The notes beneath the pieces are model-generated. The model had not been told where the DNA came from, made no database searches, and was given only the letters and a program-made list of their open reading frames with translations. The position numbers were made by a program, and so were the translations under genes. From assembly GCA_026196955.1 (NCBI GenBank), contig JAPHTO010000119.1:1-50471 (forward strand): a stretch of 50,471 nucleotides of DNA, given 5' to 3'. Below are positions 8,857 through 17,432 of this stretch, in pieces (the stretch's first letter is position 1; every line of letters starts with the position of its first letter). The DNA is from Colwellia sp. (lineage in GTDB: Bacteria; Pseudomonadota; Gammaproteobacteria; Enterobacterales; Alteromonadaceae).

Positions 8857-9717
8857 TTAAAAAAGGTTATTCTGTAGATCGCTATAGGCTTGCATTACTT
8901 CTGCTCGAGTATTCATTACAAAAGGTCCACCACGGGCTACGGGCTCGTTCAATGGTTTGGCTGAAACGAGTAGAAAACTTGAAGCCTTATTAGCCACAAG
9001 GTCAACATTGCTGCCGTTAATTAAAATACCTAACTGGTTTTCAACCAGTGTTTTGTTTTCATCACCTATTTGAATGCTCCCTGAAATCATATAGATAAAT
9101 GTATTATCTTCTTCTGCTATGCTTTGTGAAAAGTGAGCATTTTCAGGTAAAGTGACCTGCATATAGGTTGGTTTTACATAATGGTTTACTACCACGCCTG
9201 TGGTGCCATTATCAGTCCGCCCTGATATAACACGAATTTCACCACCATCTGCTCGCTTTTCTACAGCGACTTTATCCGCAGGAAATTCTTGATAATGTGG
9301 GTCTGTCATCTTATGTTTTTTGGGTAAATTAACCCAAAGCTGGAAGCCCTTTAACAAGCCTGATTCTTGCTCTGGCATTTCTGAATGAACTATGCCTCGT
9401 CCAGCTGTCATCCATTGAACACCATAGGGTGAGATCACGCCTTCATTGCCGGCATTGTCTTTATGGCGCATATGTCCCGCTAACATATAAGTTACCGTTT
9501 CAAAGCCGCGATGAGGGTGGCTTGGAAAGCCCGCTAAATAATCTTGAGGCTTGCTTGATTGAAATACATCTAACATTAAAAAAGGATCTAACATAGACAA
9601 TTCATTGTTGCCGATTAGACGTGTTAATTGCACTCCTGCACCATCAGAGCAGGGTTGACCTGTGGTCACTAAGCCTAATGCTCTTGTGCTATTGGTTGTT
9701 TGCTGAATATTGCTCAT
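8857..9717 (-). CDS. pirin family protein
   Basis: A 286-residue bicupin of the pirin family. The conserved metal-site region is intact: HPHRGFETVTYMLAGHMRHKD, then QWMTAGRGIVHSEMPE, giving the three His and one Glu that bind Fe. Some bacterial pirins have quercetinase activity and others act as redox sensors, so the substrate cannot be called. The start is set at the ATG at 9717, which has AAGGAG 7 bases upstream; the longer reading frame adds 17 residues without a box. It follows yceI and cytochrome b561 genes in the same direction, and a divergent LysR regulator stands at the head of the group. Confidence 0.92.
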   Translation of the reverse strand: MSNIQQTTNSTRALGLVTTGQPCSDGAGVQLTRLIGNNELSMLDPFLMLDVFQSSKPQDYLAGFPSHPHRGFETVTYMLAGHMRHKDNAGNEGVISPYGVQWMTAGRGIVHSEMPEQESGLLKGFQLWVNLPKKHKMTDPHYQEFPADKVAVEKRADGGEIRVISGRTDNGTTGVVVNHYVKPTYMQVTLPENAHFSQSIAEEDNTFIYMISGSIQIGDENKTLVENQLGILINGSNVDLVANKASSFLLVSAKPLNEPVARGGPFVMNTRAEVMQAYSDLQNNLF

Positions 9718-9783
9718 AATAAGCTCCTTTATTGCCAAACTACCGTTTGATTTGAGGTGGTTTGGCAATATCAGTCATCAAAG

Positions 9784-10368
9784 CTACTGCTTAATTCCTT
9801 CAATGTGTAAGTCGAACTGCACATGAGTTGAGGCAGGGCCTAAATTCATTTTGATGGCAAAATCGGCTAGTGCAATAGCGGTTGTGCCACTAAAGCCTGC
9901 ACGATATCCGCCCCAAGGATCTTTACCTTCACCAACGGCTTGAGCGTCAATGATGATCTCTTTGCTGACACCATGCAGTGTTAAAATACCTTTAACAGCT
10001 AGGTTTCCATTAGCCTTCTCTGTTACTGAAGTGCTGACAAATTTTGCGTTAGCAAAAGCACTGACATCAAGAAAGTCATCACTTTTTAAATGCTTATCAC
10101 GCTCGGCATGGTTTGAATTGACGCTGCTTGTATCAATATTCACTTCAATTTTTGATGCAGAAATATTGGCAGGATCATAGCTAAATTTGCCACCGAACTT
10201 ATCAAAACGACCTGTTAGCCAGCTATAGCCTAGGTGCTTAATTTTGAAGTTTATTGAAGCATGCGCTCCTTTGTTATCAATAACATAGTCAGCAGCATTT
10301 GCTACTGGCATAAGCATAGCTGTAGTGAATGCAGACGCTATTGCGAGTTTAGTTATTATTTTCTTCAT
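9784..10368 (-). CDS. yceI: YceI family periplasmic protein
   Basis: A 194-residue YceI-like lipocalin-fold protein. The signal peptide is about 1-25 (ending VANA). The mature protein opens ADYVIDNKGAHASINFKIKHLGYSWLTGRFDKF, a textbook YceI start, and has ILTLHGVSKEI and an N-L-G-P-A-STH segment near the end. The family binds isoprenoid chains such as polyprenyl pyrophosphates or quinone-like lipids. The start at 10368 has a GGAG box; the longer frame would run into the cytochrome gene. It lies 31 bases downstream of the cytochrome b561 gene, the same pairing as yceJ-yceI of E. coli. Confidence 0.93.
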   Translation of the reverse strand: MKKIITKLAIASAFTTAMLMPVANAADYVIDNKGAHASINFKIKHLGYSWLTGRFDKFGGKFSYDPANISASKIEVNIDTSSVNSNHAERDKHLKSDDFLDVSAFANAKFVSTSVTEKANGNLAVKGILTLHGVSKEIIIDAQAVGEGKDPWGGYRAGFSGTTAIALADFAIKMNLGPASTHVQFDLHIEGIKQ

Positions 10369-10399
10369 TGTTTTTTCTCCATTTTTACTTCGTAGGTTA

Positions 10400-10951
10400 T
10401 TAATGTTTTTGGCGTCTGCCAATCATTCTGTTTAGGGTGTTATCTTTGTCAATAAAGTGATGTTTAAGAGCTGCAATAGCATGTAGTAGCGCTAAAGCTA
10501 TTAGTCCATAAGCCAACCATTTATGAATAAGGCCAGCAAGATCTTCTTGATTTTCAAAAAAAGATCCAAAGCCTGGTATCACAAATAACTCAAATACTTC
10601 GATTCCTCGACCATCAGCTGTTGATATTAAATAGCCAGAAAGCATGATCAAAAAGGTGAGTATATAGAGCACTGAGTGTACTACTTTACCTGCTTTACGC
10701 TCTAAATTGCTATGACTGTTTAAATGCTCAGGTGTGATTTGCTTACTTCGCCAAATAAGTCTTAGCACCATTAAAGCAAACAGTATGATACCAATACTTT
10801 TATGCAATGCTGGCGCTGTTTTGTACCACGTGTGGTAGTAGGTTAAATCAACCATGTATATACCCAAAGCAAATAAAGCAAAAATACTAAAAGCTGCTAG
10901 CCAATGAAAAAAAATACTGACATAGCCGTATTCTGTTTGCGTGTTCTGCAT
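10400..10951 (-). CDS. cytochrome b561 (YceJ-like)
   Basis: A 183-residue integral membrane cytochrome b of the CybB/YceJ type. Four hydrophobic segments lie at about 10-32, 46-64, 88-108 and 144-162. Paired histidines expected to ligate haem b are visible in IFFHWLAAF, ALHKSIGI and LLHAIAALKHHF. It should move electrons from membrane quinol, possibly to a lipid or quinone held by the YceI protein encoded next. It heads a likely operon with yceI and a pirin gene and is divergent from the LysR gene at 11113. Confidence 0.9.
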   Translation of the reverse strand: MQNTQTEYGYVSIFFHWLAAFSIFALFALGIYMVDLTYYHTWYKTAPALHKSIGIILFALMVLRLIWRSKQITPEHLNSHSNLERKAGKVVHSVLYILTFLIMLSGYLISTADGRGIEVFELFVIPGFGSFFENQEDLAGLIHKWLAYGLIALALLHAIAALKHHFIDKDNTLNRMIGRRQKH

Positions 10952-11112
10952 TTTTTACTCCATCATTGTTTACTTAATCAATTTGTTTTTCTTAACGATG
11001 AACATTATGACAGTCATTTAATAAATTAATATTGAAGCTTTGTTTAGAAGTTGTTAACTTTTACTTAATTTTGTTGTGCTGCTTATCAACTTGAAAAAGG
11101 AAAGTCCCTTAT

Positions 11113-12006
11113 ATGACACTTGAACAACTTAAAATGCTTAAGCAAGTTGCTGAGCTTGGCAGTCTTAAAAGTGCTAGCGAAGTTTTGTTTAAAACCCAGC
11201 CTGCTATTAGCCAAGGCATTAAGCAGCTTGAATCTCAGTTAGGATTACAGTTATTTAATCGACAAGGTTATCGTTTGACGCTTACTGGTTATGGTCAGCA
11301 AATTTATCAATGCGCTTTGAGTTTGCTTAATGAAGCTGAACAAATGAAACAGTTAGCAACTTTCTTAACCGCAGGCAACGAAGCGAGTATCACTTTAGCC
11401 ATTGAAGCCTCGTATGATCTAAAGAAAATACTCCCTGTGTTAGAGATGACGCAGAATGAATTCCCCCATACACAAATTATTTTAAAACAAGAATATATAA
11501 ATGGTGCATTAGAGGCCGTTAAATCTGAACAAGCAGATATTGCCTTGACTACCATTGATAACATGACATTAGAGTCTGGGCACTTTGAAGCCAATAAGCT
11601 CTATAAAGGTTACTTGTGTAATGTTGCCGCCCCTCGCTTTGTAGATCGCCATCCAACATTAACCTCAGTGAGTGAATTAAAAGATGAATACCAAATAGTG
11701 GTGCAAGACTCAGGGCAGAGTAGTCAAGGTATTAATTATAGCGTGCAAACAGGACAACGATGCTGGTATGTAAATGATTTTAGCACCAAAAAAACCTTGA
11801 TTATGAGTGGTATTGGCTGGGGGCGTTTGCCTGATTACATGATCAAAGATGAACTCGCACAAAATACCTTATCGGCTTTAGATATTGAGGATTTCAACTC
11901 AAGAGTCGCGCTGAATTATCAAGCAATAAAGCTTCAATCACGATTATTAGGGCCTGTAGCCACTAAGCTTTGGCAAAATTTAGAATTAGTGCATGTCAGT
12001 GAATGA
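11113..12006 (+). CDS. LysR-family transcriptional regulator
   Basis: A 297-residue LTTR. The N-terminal winged helix-turn-helix is MTLEQLKMLKQVAELGSLKSASEVLFKTQPAISQGIKQLE. The effector domain (about 90-290) has the usual two-lobed layout. The ATG is preceded by GGAAAG. It is divergent from the cytochrome b561-yceI-pirin group with a 161-base gap, the classical position for an LTTR controlling its neighbours; homologues are often found next to pirin genes. The effector is unknown. Confidence 0.93.
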   Translation: MTLEQLKMLKQVAELGSLKSASEVLFKTQPAISQGIKQLESQLGLQLFNRQGYRLTLTGYGQQIYQCALSLLNEAEQMKQLATFLTAGNEASITLAIEASYDLKKILPVLEMTQNEFPHTQIILKQEYINGALEAVKSEQADIALTTIDNMTLESGHFEANKLYKGYLCNVAAPRFVDRHPTLTSVSELKDEYQIVVQDSGQSSQGINYSVQTGQRCWYVNDFSTKKTLIMSGIGWGRLPDYMIKDELAQNTLSALDIEDFNSRVALNYQAIKLQSRLLGPVATKLWQNLELVHVSE

Positions 12007-12110
12007 CGTTAATTTTGCTAGTTTTCACTAATAAAGAAAAATTTGCGTTGTAGTCTGCGCGCACCTAGATATGATTAAAGTTGGTTTGTTATTAAACATT
12101 AAGTGAACGC

Positions 12111-12395
12111 ATGAATATTAACGATATTGCTGAACAAAACTATCTATGGGTTGAAAAGATGGGTTGGCACAATAAAACAACGTTAGAAGCACTTGCTCTT
12201 GTTGCATCCGAGGTCGGTGAAGCGATTAATGAATGTCGGCATGAGGTTCCTTCTGATAGTTTTGGCGAAGAGCTAGCGGATATCATTCTTAGGGTTGTCG
12301 ATATTGCCCACTGGCAAGGAATAAACATTGAGCAAGAAATCATGGCAAAAATGTTAAAAAACGAACAGAGAGGCTCGCGAGGAAGAGTTAAATAA
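12111..12395 (+). CDS. MazG-like nucleotide pyrophosphohydrolase
   Basis: A 94-residue all-alpha protein with the MazG/dUTPase-like signature: ASEVGEAINECRHE supplies the first acidic pair and GEELADIILRVVDIAHWQG the second, which together bind Mg. It is the size of a single-domain MazG-like enzyme, which hydrolyses non-canonical or excess nucleoside triphosphates. The substrate is not readable from sequence. It stands alone between the LysR gene (104 bases upstream) and the convergent LuxR-type gene. Confidence 0.8.
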   Translation: MNINDIAEQNYLWVEKMGWHNKTTLEALALVASEVGEAINECRHEVPSDSFGEELADIILRVVDIAHWQGINIEQEIMAKMLKNEQRGSRGRVK

Positions 12396-12581
12396 GCTCT
12401 TTGAGTAATGCCTTGTTTTAGTCGCTCAAATTTGAACTGACGCCTTTAAATATCAGAGATTAGTTAATTTAATCAGGCAACTTAAAGCTCATTGCGGTCA
12501 TAGAGCTTCATAGTTGAATTAATCATTTGGGAAATAACTTTTCGTTACTTAAGTTATTTTTCCTGCTCCTATAATCCTTTA

Positions 12582-13703
12582 CTAAAACATATTTAACTTC
12601 ACTAACAGCTCTGTTTGTGAATTAACGTCTGCTTTCTTGAAAATTGACTGTAAATGCGTTCTGAGGGTGTTATATGTCACGTTAAATACCGCTGTTAAGT
12701 CGTTTAGTTTCTGTTTGGCATAAATAGCTTTAAGCAATTGCATTTCTTTTGGTGTTAATTCAAATTCACGCTCTACATTTTCCCAATTTATTTGATGTTG
12801 ATAGTTTATGGTTACTAAACAGCAGGGAATATCAATGTCAATAAATGTGTTTTTGTTTAATAAAGGTGAAACCGTTATTAATATCGAGTCACCATCTTCT
12901 TGCTCTATTACGAGAGTTTCTTGCACACCAATATCTTTAAAGGCTAAGTTTGCACATTGTTCAATAAAGTATTGGAGCCTTTTGTGATAGGCAGATATTG
13001 AAATATGAATGCTGTTATTTGTTAAATAAATAACAGAAGGTAGCGTTAGCTTTTGTTCAGCATAATCATTGTGAATGGCTACTGTTCCATTTGCGTCACA
13101 CACCAAAATGGCTTTGTCTTGTTGGTCTAAAATGCTTTTTGAAATATTGGCGTAATTTTTATAGAGTCTTAATTCCTTGAAAATATGCATTGCGCGGCTA
13201 AAGTGTGGCGTGATTAGCTCGAATAAGTTCTTCTCTTGTAGTGAATAGGCTTGCTCCCCTTCATCCCTATTAATTGCGAAAACTGATTCGTGCTCTCCAT
13301 CTCTACACAAAACACCAACTAACACATGATATGCTTTCATAGGTTCTAAAACTTTGTTGTAAAAATCACCACCTTTATGCTTTTGCAGGTCTTCATACTC
13401 ATTACAATAGTGTGACTCACCTTCTGTCAATAAACTGGTAGTTTGATGATAAGGGTCATCTAATGGATTTTCTTGATAATAAAGTAAAGCTTCAGGTGGG
13501 ATATCAAAATTAGTAGCTAATTCAAGAATAAGCGGGGCTTCTTCTTCCATTTTTTGTAGAAAGAAAAATGCTTTATTTGAGGCAGTATAATCCATAAAAG
13601 TATTTAATACATTCTGCCATTCCCCTGTCAAAGAGCCTTCATAGATATCTCCAATTAACTTAGAAAGCTCACTGTTTGAAATTGCCAATTCCACTGTTAA
13701 CAC
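12582..13703 (-). CDS. LuxR-type HTH transcriptional regulator
   Basis: A 373-residue protein. Residues 1-310 form a PAS/GAF-like sensory region without transmembrane segments, including LVCDANGTVAIHN, which resembles a PAS core. Residues about 313-373 are a LuxR/GerE helix-turn-helix: FELTPKEMQLLKAIYAKQKLNDLTAVFNVTYNTLRTHLQSIFKK. There is no autoinducer-binding signature or receiver Asp, so it is a one-component regulator with an unknown ligand. It is divergent from the PEP-CTERM gene at 13915 with about 210 bases between them, a plausible but unproven target. Confidence 0.85.
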   Translation of the reverse strand: MLTVELAISNSELSKLIGDIYEGSLTGEWQNVLNTFMDYTASNKAFFFLQKMEEEAPLILELATNFDIPPEALLYYQENPLDDPYHQTTSLLTEGESHYCNEYEDLQKHKGGDFYNKVLEPMKAYHVLVGVLCRDGEHESVFAINRDEGEQAYSLQEKNLFELITPHFSRAMHIFKELRLYKNYANISKSILDQQDKAILVCDANGTVAIHNDYAEQKLTLPSVIYLTNNSIHISISAYHKRLQYFIEQCANLAFKDIGVQETLVIEQEDGDSILITVSPLLNKNTFIDIDIPCCLVTINYQHQINWENVEREFELTPKEMQLLKAIYAKQKLNDLTAVFNVTYNTLRTHLQSIFKKADVNSQTELLVKLNMF

Positions 13704-13914
13704 CTAATTTTTTATTTTTCTCTTTATGAGTATAAAACAAATTATTAATATTAAAAATCATACAAATGTATGAGGCGGGTTCATTTACAAACTTAACAAA
13801 TCAAAAAAAGTGAACTTCATAACTAACTGAATATTAGTGCTTTTTATTAATTGGAATGATTTTTGTTTATAAGTCAAAAGAACAATGAATTACTATTCTA
13901 ACAAGGACTCAATA

Positions 13915-14604
13915 ATGAGATTAATAAAATACTTACCTCTATCGTTAGCTATGATTACTTCTGTGAATACTTTTGCCAGTTTAATCGATTACGAGCTAGA
14001 CCTCGAAACAGGATATATAATTAACACAAATCAACAATTAGAGTATCTTCAGTTTAACGCTACTAATGGAATGACTGCTCAAGAAGCATTAAATACTTTT
14101 TCGGTGGATGGTTGGAGTGTTGCGACAGATGAACAGGGTGCTAATTTTATAGTTGATGCTACTAGTTATCCTTATTACGATAGAATAATCGCAAAGAATA
14201 GTATTTCTGGTTATGCAAGTGATTCTCAAACTGACCCTTTAGGAGACTTGTTCGGCTATACATATTATGCGGGTGCTGGTAGTAATATTAACGGATGGAT
14301 TATCTCTGATGGTACGGATGAAGAGAGAGTGTCATTTAAATTTGGTGATATTGATAATTACTATTCACTGTTCAATCTTCAGGGAAGATATAGTGAATAT
14401 AATATAGCTAGCCCTTCTTACACATATAATAGGTCAGGTTCGATTGGTATAAATTACAACTATGCCCGTTCGGACGATGACTATGGTTCATATGGAGCAG
14501 TACTAATGGTCCGTAGTATTGAAGTGCCAGAGCCATCAACATTTGCTATTTTTGCATTAGGATTGATTGGTTTAGCATCACGTCGATTTAAGAAACAATC
14601 TTAA
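13915..14604 (+). CDS. PEP-CTERM sorting-domain protein
   Basis: A 229-residue exported protein. The start is the ATG at 13915, preceded by AAGGAC; the signal peptide follows (LPLSLAMITSVNTFA). The mature part is rich in Tyr, Asn, Ser and Gly with no recognised domain. The last 26 residues are a complete PEP-CTERM signal: VPEPSTF, a hydrophobic helix (AIFALGLIGLA) and the basic end SRRFKKQS. Such proteins are cleaved by an exosortase and anchored or released in connection with exopolysaccharide. No exosortase gene is in the window, so it must be encoded elsewhere. Confidence 0.9.
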   Translation: MRLIKYLPLSLAMITSVNTFASLIDYELDLETGYIINTNQQLEYLQFNATNGMTAQEALNTFSVDGWSVATDEQGANFIVDATSYPYYDRIIAKNSISGYASDSQTDPLGDLFGYTYYAGAGSNINGWIISDGTDEERVSFKFGDIDNYYSLFNLQGRYSEYNIASPSYTYNRSGSIGINYNYARSDDDYGSYGAVLMVRSIEVPEPSTFAIFALGLIGLASRRFKKQS

Positions 14605-15062
14605 AAATTTCTTAAATTTTTAAATTCTGAAAGCATCAATTGGAATGGTTGGTGTTTTTTTTGTGTTTGATTATAGGTAATTTTTTAACTGTAAATTTAT
14701 TCGACACATACATATATTAGAAGCGATTTTCATCACTTAACCTTCTGAATATAATGCTTCATTTTTTATAATATAATTAATTCTGAAAAATCCTTATTGA
14801 ATGTCTGCAATGGTGACTCATGAGCCAGTCAATGTGATATTCATCGGGCTTGGTTACTATGCCTCCTACAAGCTCAAAGCAGATATTAGCTTTTAAATTT
14901 TTTAGGATTGCTGTGAGTGATGAATAAACATGAATCTTCAAATTGCTATGCTAGTTTTTACTATTTACTTTGCTTTTTAATTGGTGCCTTAGGGAGGAAT
15001 TGTTAAAAAATCTTGATCTTCTATAATGATATTATCAAAGAAAGTTTTATAAGAGGTAATTC
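14605..15062. other. intergenic region, possible gene remnant
   Basis: Apart from the terminator at 14634, no start-bearing gene is visible. On the minus strand a frame stays open from about 14950 to a TAA at 14777-14779 and encodes a protein-like run (..FELVGGIVTKPDEYHIDW..), but it has no start codon and is preceded in frame by TAG. It may be the tail of a decayed gene. A SD-like AAGAGGT lies just before the GTG of the next gene at 15063. Confidence 0.35.
14634..14662 (+). terminator. Rho-independent terminator of the PEP-CTERM gene
   Basis: CATCAATT pairs (with G-U wobbles) with GGTTGGTG across a five-base loop and is followed by eight T. It lies 30 bases after the stop codon. Confidence 0.6.
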
Positions 15063-15764
15063 GTGCGAGCTTATATATTTATAGTTTTAATATCGTTTAC
15101 TTCTAATGTTATAGCATCATCTCATTTGGTTTTGACTACTTGGTGCAACCCTCCATTTTCTAACCCTCAGCAAAACGGCTATTTTGATCTTTTGCTTAAA
15201 GAAGCATTTTCTCGCTTAGATAGAAATATAACGATAGAAAAAAAACCTGCAGAACGCTCACTAAAAGATGCCAATAATGGAGTTTCAGATGGAGAATTTC
15301 TTCGGGTTTCAGACATAGGTTTGCTTTACCCTAATCTTCTAATAGTGCCAGAGCCATTATATGATATGGAGTTTGTAGCTTTTAGTAAAATTGAAAATTT
15401 AACATTACCTAAGAATTGGGAAAGCTTGTCTGAATACAATGTAGGTTATGTAATAGGCTGGAAGATTATAGAAGAAAATATCGATGGTATGCCTGGTAAT
15501 GCAGGGGTAGCGAATCAAGATATGTTATTCAAATTGCTAGATGCTAATCGTTTCGAAATTGCAATATATAGTCGGAATTTTGGGCACCAATTGGTAAGGA
15601 AACTTGCTTTAAAAAATATATATTCGACATCTCAGCCACTAGCGGTTGAGCCTATGTATTTATTTTTGCATAAACGTCATAAGGCACTGATTCCGCGATT
15701 GACTAACATTTTGAAAGAAATGAAAGCAGAGAAGCCCTTTCTACAATTTGAACAAAAGCAATGA
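15063..15764 (+). CDS. periplasmic solute-binding-like protein (SBP_bac_3 type)
   Basis: A 233-residue exported protein. The signal peptide is about 1-18 (ending NVIAS). The fold resembles a family 3 extracellular solute-binding protein: an initial TTWCNPPFSNPQQNGYFDLLLKEAF, a central FVAF strand and SLSEYNVGYVIGWKI, where the second lobe begins. Similar short proteins are common as orphans in marine gammaproteobacteria and often lack a cognate permease, as here. The start is GTG at 15063 with an AGAGGT box 6 bases upstream. The ligand is unknown, and a sensory or vestigial role is possible. Confidence 0.7.
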   Translation: MRAYIFIVLISFTSNVIASSHLVLTTWCNPPFSNPQQNGYFDLLLKEAFSRLDRNITIEKKPAERSLKDANNGVSDGEFLRVSDIGLLYPNLLIVPEPLYDMEFVAFSKIENLTLPKNWESLSEYNVGYVIGWKIIEENIDGMPGNAGVANQDMLFKLLDANRFEIAIYSRNFGHQLVRKLALKNIYSTSQPLAVEPMYLFLHKRHKALIPRLTNILKEMKAEKPFLQFEQKQ

Positions 15765-15970
15765 ATATGTCTTTTTTGCTAGGGTCAGCTATTGGCACTT
15801 TGAAGACATACTAGGGCAACTACACGAACGATCGCTATTGGTGGTTTTTTCGATTATCAGGCTAATTCCCCTTACCAAAAGTGTCAATTCAGATTTGAGC
15901 TAATACACATTATCCATGTGCTGAGTTAGCCCCAAATGGGAATGTTCTTTTTAGATAGACCCCAATAATT

Positions 15971-17242
15971 TTACTGTTTAAACTCGAGTAATTTAGCGTT
16001 TATTATGTTGATTTGCCATTGATTAGCCTTGTACTTTTTAGCTAGTTCTAATGCTTTTTCATAGTAGCGATAGGCCATTTTTGCATTTTTCAATTTTGCA
16101 TAATTTACGGCAATAGTTTTTATGTATTCAATTGAATTTTCAAATCGACTTTCTGCGTTTTGTAAAATGTTTAATGCGGCCTCAGGTGACTCAAAATGGC
16201 CAGCATAGCTTGCTAACATCATAGTAAAAGCTTGCTCTGAAGCAGGAAGTTCTTTTTTTACTTTCGCGATAAAGCCGTTAATTTCATCACTCTTTTTATT
16301 TTTATAAAAGTAGCGAATTGCTGACTGTATACTTTGCGTTGGAATAGGCTGTTCTATATTTAGTGACGCTGATAAGTTTTTATAGTGTGTGACCAGATCA
16401 TCGGGTGTTGCAAAGTCTTGTAGGTTTTTATTTGAAATAAACCAACCATCAAATATATTTTTTAGGTTATCTCGCAATGAAATAATACCAACTGAATTGT
16501 GATTTTCATCAGGGTAATGGGTGAAATGCCAGTTGATATTCTTAGGCTCTATTTCATCCAATAAGTGCATAAAGCCATATACGCCCATACGGGTTTCGTC
16601 TGCAAGTGATAAATAAAGAGATACTTGCTCATGATCACTTTTTTCGAGGATAGCTTTCGCTTTTTTTGTTAAAGCATGATCGCTTAACCAAATCGAAGGG
16701 CTTATGGCGACATAATTGTCGAAAGCGTTAGGTGATGTTAATAATGCATTTAAGACAAACAGTCCTCCCATCGAGTGTCCAACAATGGTGGTGTTTTTTG
16801 CCACTCGATAACGCTCAGATAAATAAGGTTTAACTTCTTTTTCTAAAAAAGTTAAGAATTGTTCAGCATTACCTTTCGCGTCTTTTTTAAATGGCGCAGT
16901 AGAGTCTTTAGGTGTCATATATTGGCGGTACTTATCAGTGCCTTTATCAGCAATACCAACCAGAATTACATCGGGTATTAATTGCCCTTTATTCGACAGT
17001 AAATCCAACATGCCTGATACGCCGTGGATATTATAATCACCATCTAACAGGTAAATGACCGGGTAGGTTGCATTGCTATTGCTATGGTAGCCCTCAGGCA
17101 GTAACACTTGAATTTCTCGCACTTCATTTAAATGCTCCGAATTTATTTGAATTCTTTCTCCCATATTTAATTCGGTAGAAAATGCGTATTTTGAGGAGAG
17201 TATCAATATTATCGTTAAAACAAGAGAAAGCTTATTTATCAT
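15971..17242 (-). CDS. secreted esterase D-like alpha/beta hydrolase with helical-repeat tail
   Basis: A 423-residue exported enzyme. The signal peptide is about 1-22 (ending KYAFS). Residues about 25-275 are a putative-esterase (PF00756-type) alpha/beta hydrolase: VIYLLDGDYN, the nucleophile elbow GHSMGG, and a catalytic-His region YPDENHNSVG. The family includes enterochelin esterase and S-formylglutathione hydrolase relatives. Residues about 300-423 form TPR-like helix pairs (ASYAGHFESPEAALNILQNA, KMAYRYYEKALELAKKY). The substrate is not predictable. It is convergent with the solute-binding-like gene and divergent from the DUF885 gene. Confidence 0.82.
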   Translation of the reverse strand: MINKLSLVLTIILILSSKYAFSTELNMGERIQINSEHLNEVREIQVLLPEGYHSNSNATYPVIYLLDGDYNIHGVSGMLDLLSNKGQLIPDVILVGIADKGTDKYRQYMTPKDSTAPFKKDAKGNAEQFLTFLEKEVKPYLSERYRVAKNTTIVGHSMGGLFVLNALLTSPNAFDNYVAISPSIWLSDHALTKKAKAILEKSDHEQVSLYLSLADETRMGVYGFMHLLDEIEPKNINWHFTHYPDENHNSVGIISLRDNLKNIFDGWFISNKNLQDFATPDDLVTHYKNLSASLNIEQPIPTQSIQSAIRYFYKNKKSDEINGFIAKVKKELPASEQAFTMMLASYAGHFESPEAALNILQNAESRFENSIEYIKTIAVNYAKLKNAKMAYRYYEKALELAKKYKANQWQINIINAKLLEFKQ

Positions 17243-17432
17243 TATTATTTTCCGTAGTGATTATTGGCTCAATATATAATTAATATATTGGTGATTCAAT
17301 TGCTTGAATTTTTATAGAGATAAAGAATTGTAAGTAATAATGTGCAGCCGTTTTATTGACCAATAGCATTTCCTTCGTTAGTTTATAATGAAGAGTATGC
17401 TTTACTACACTTTATTGGTCTTAGGAAAGTTT

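Noticed and set aside
15765..15970. Possible small gene between the solute-binding-like and esterase genes
   Set aside because: No frame with start and ribosome site of useful length; the gap is only 206 bases between convergent genes.
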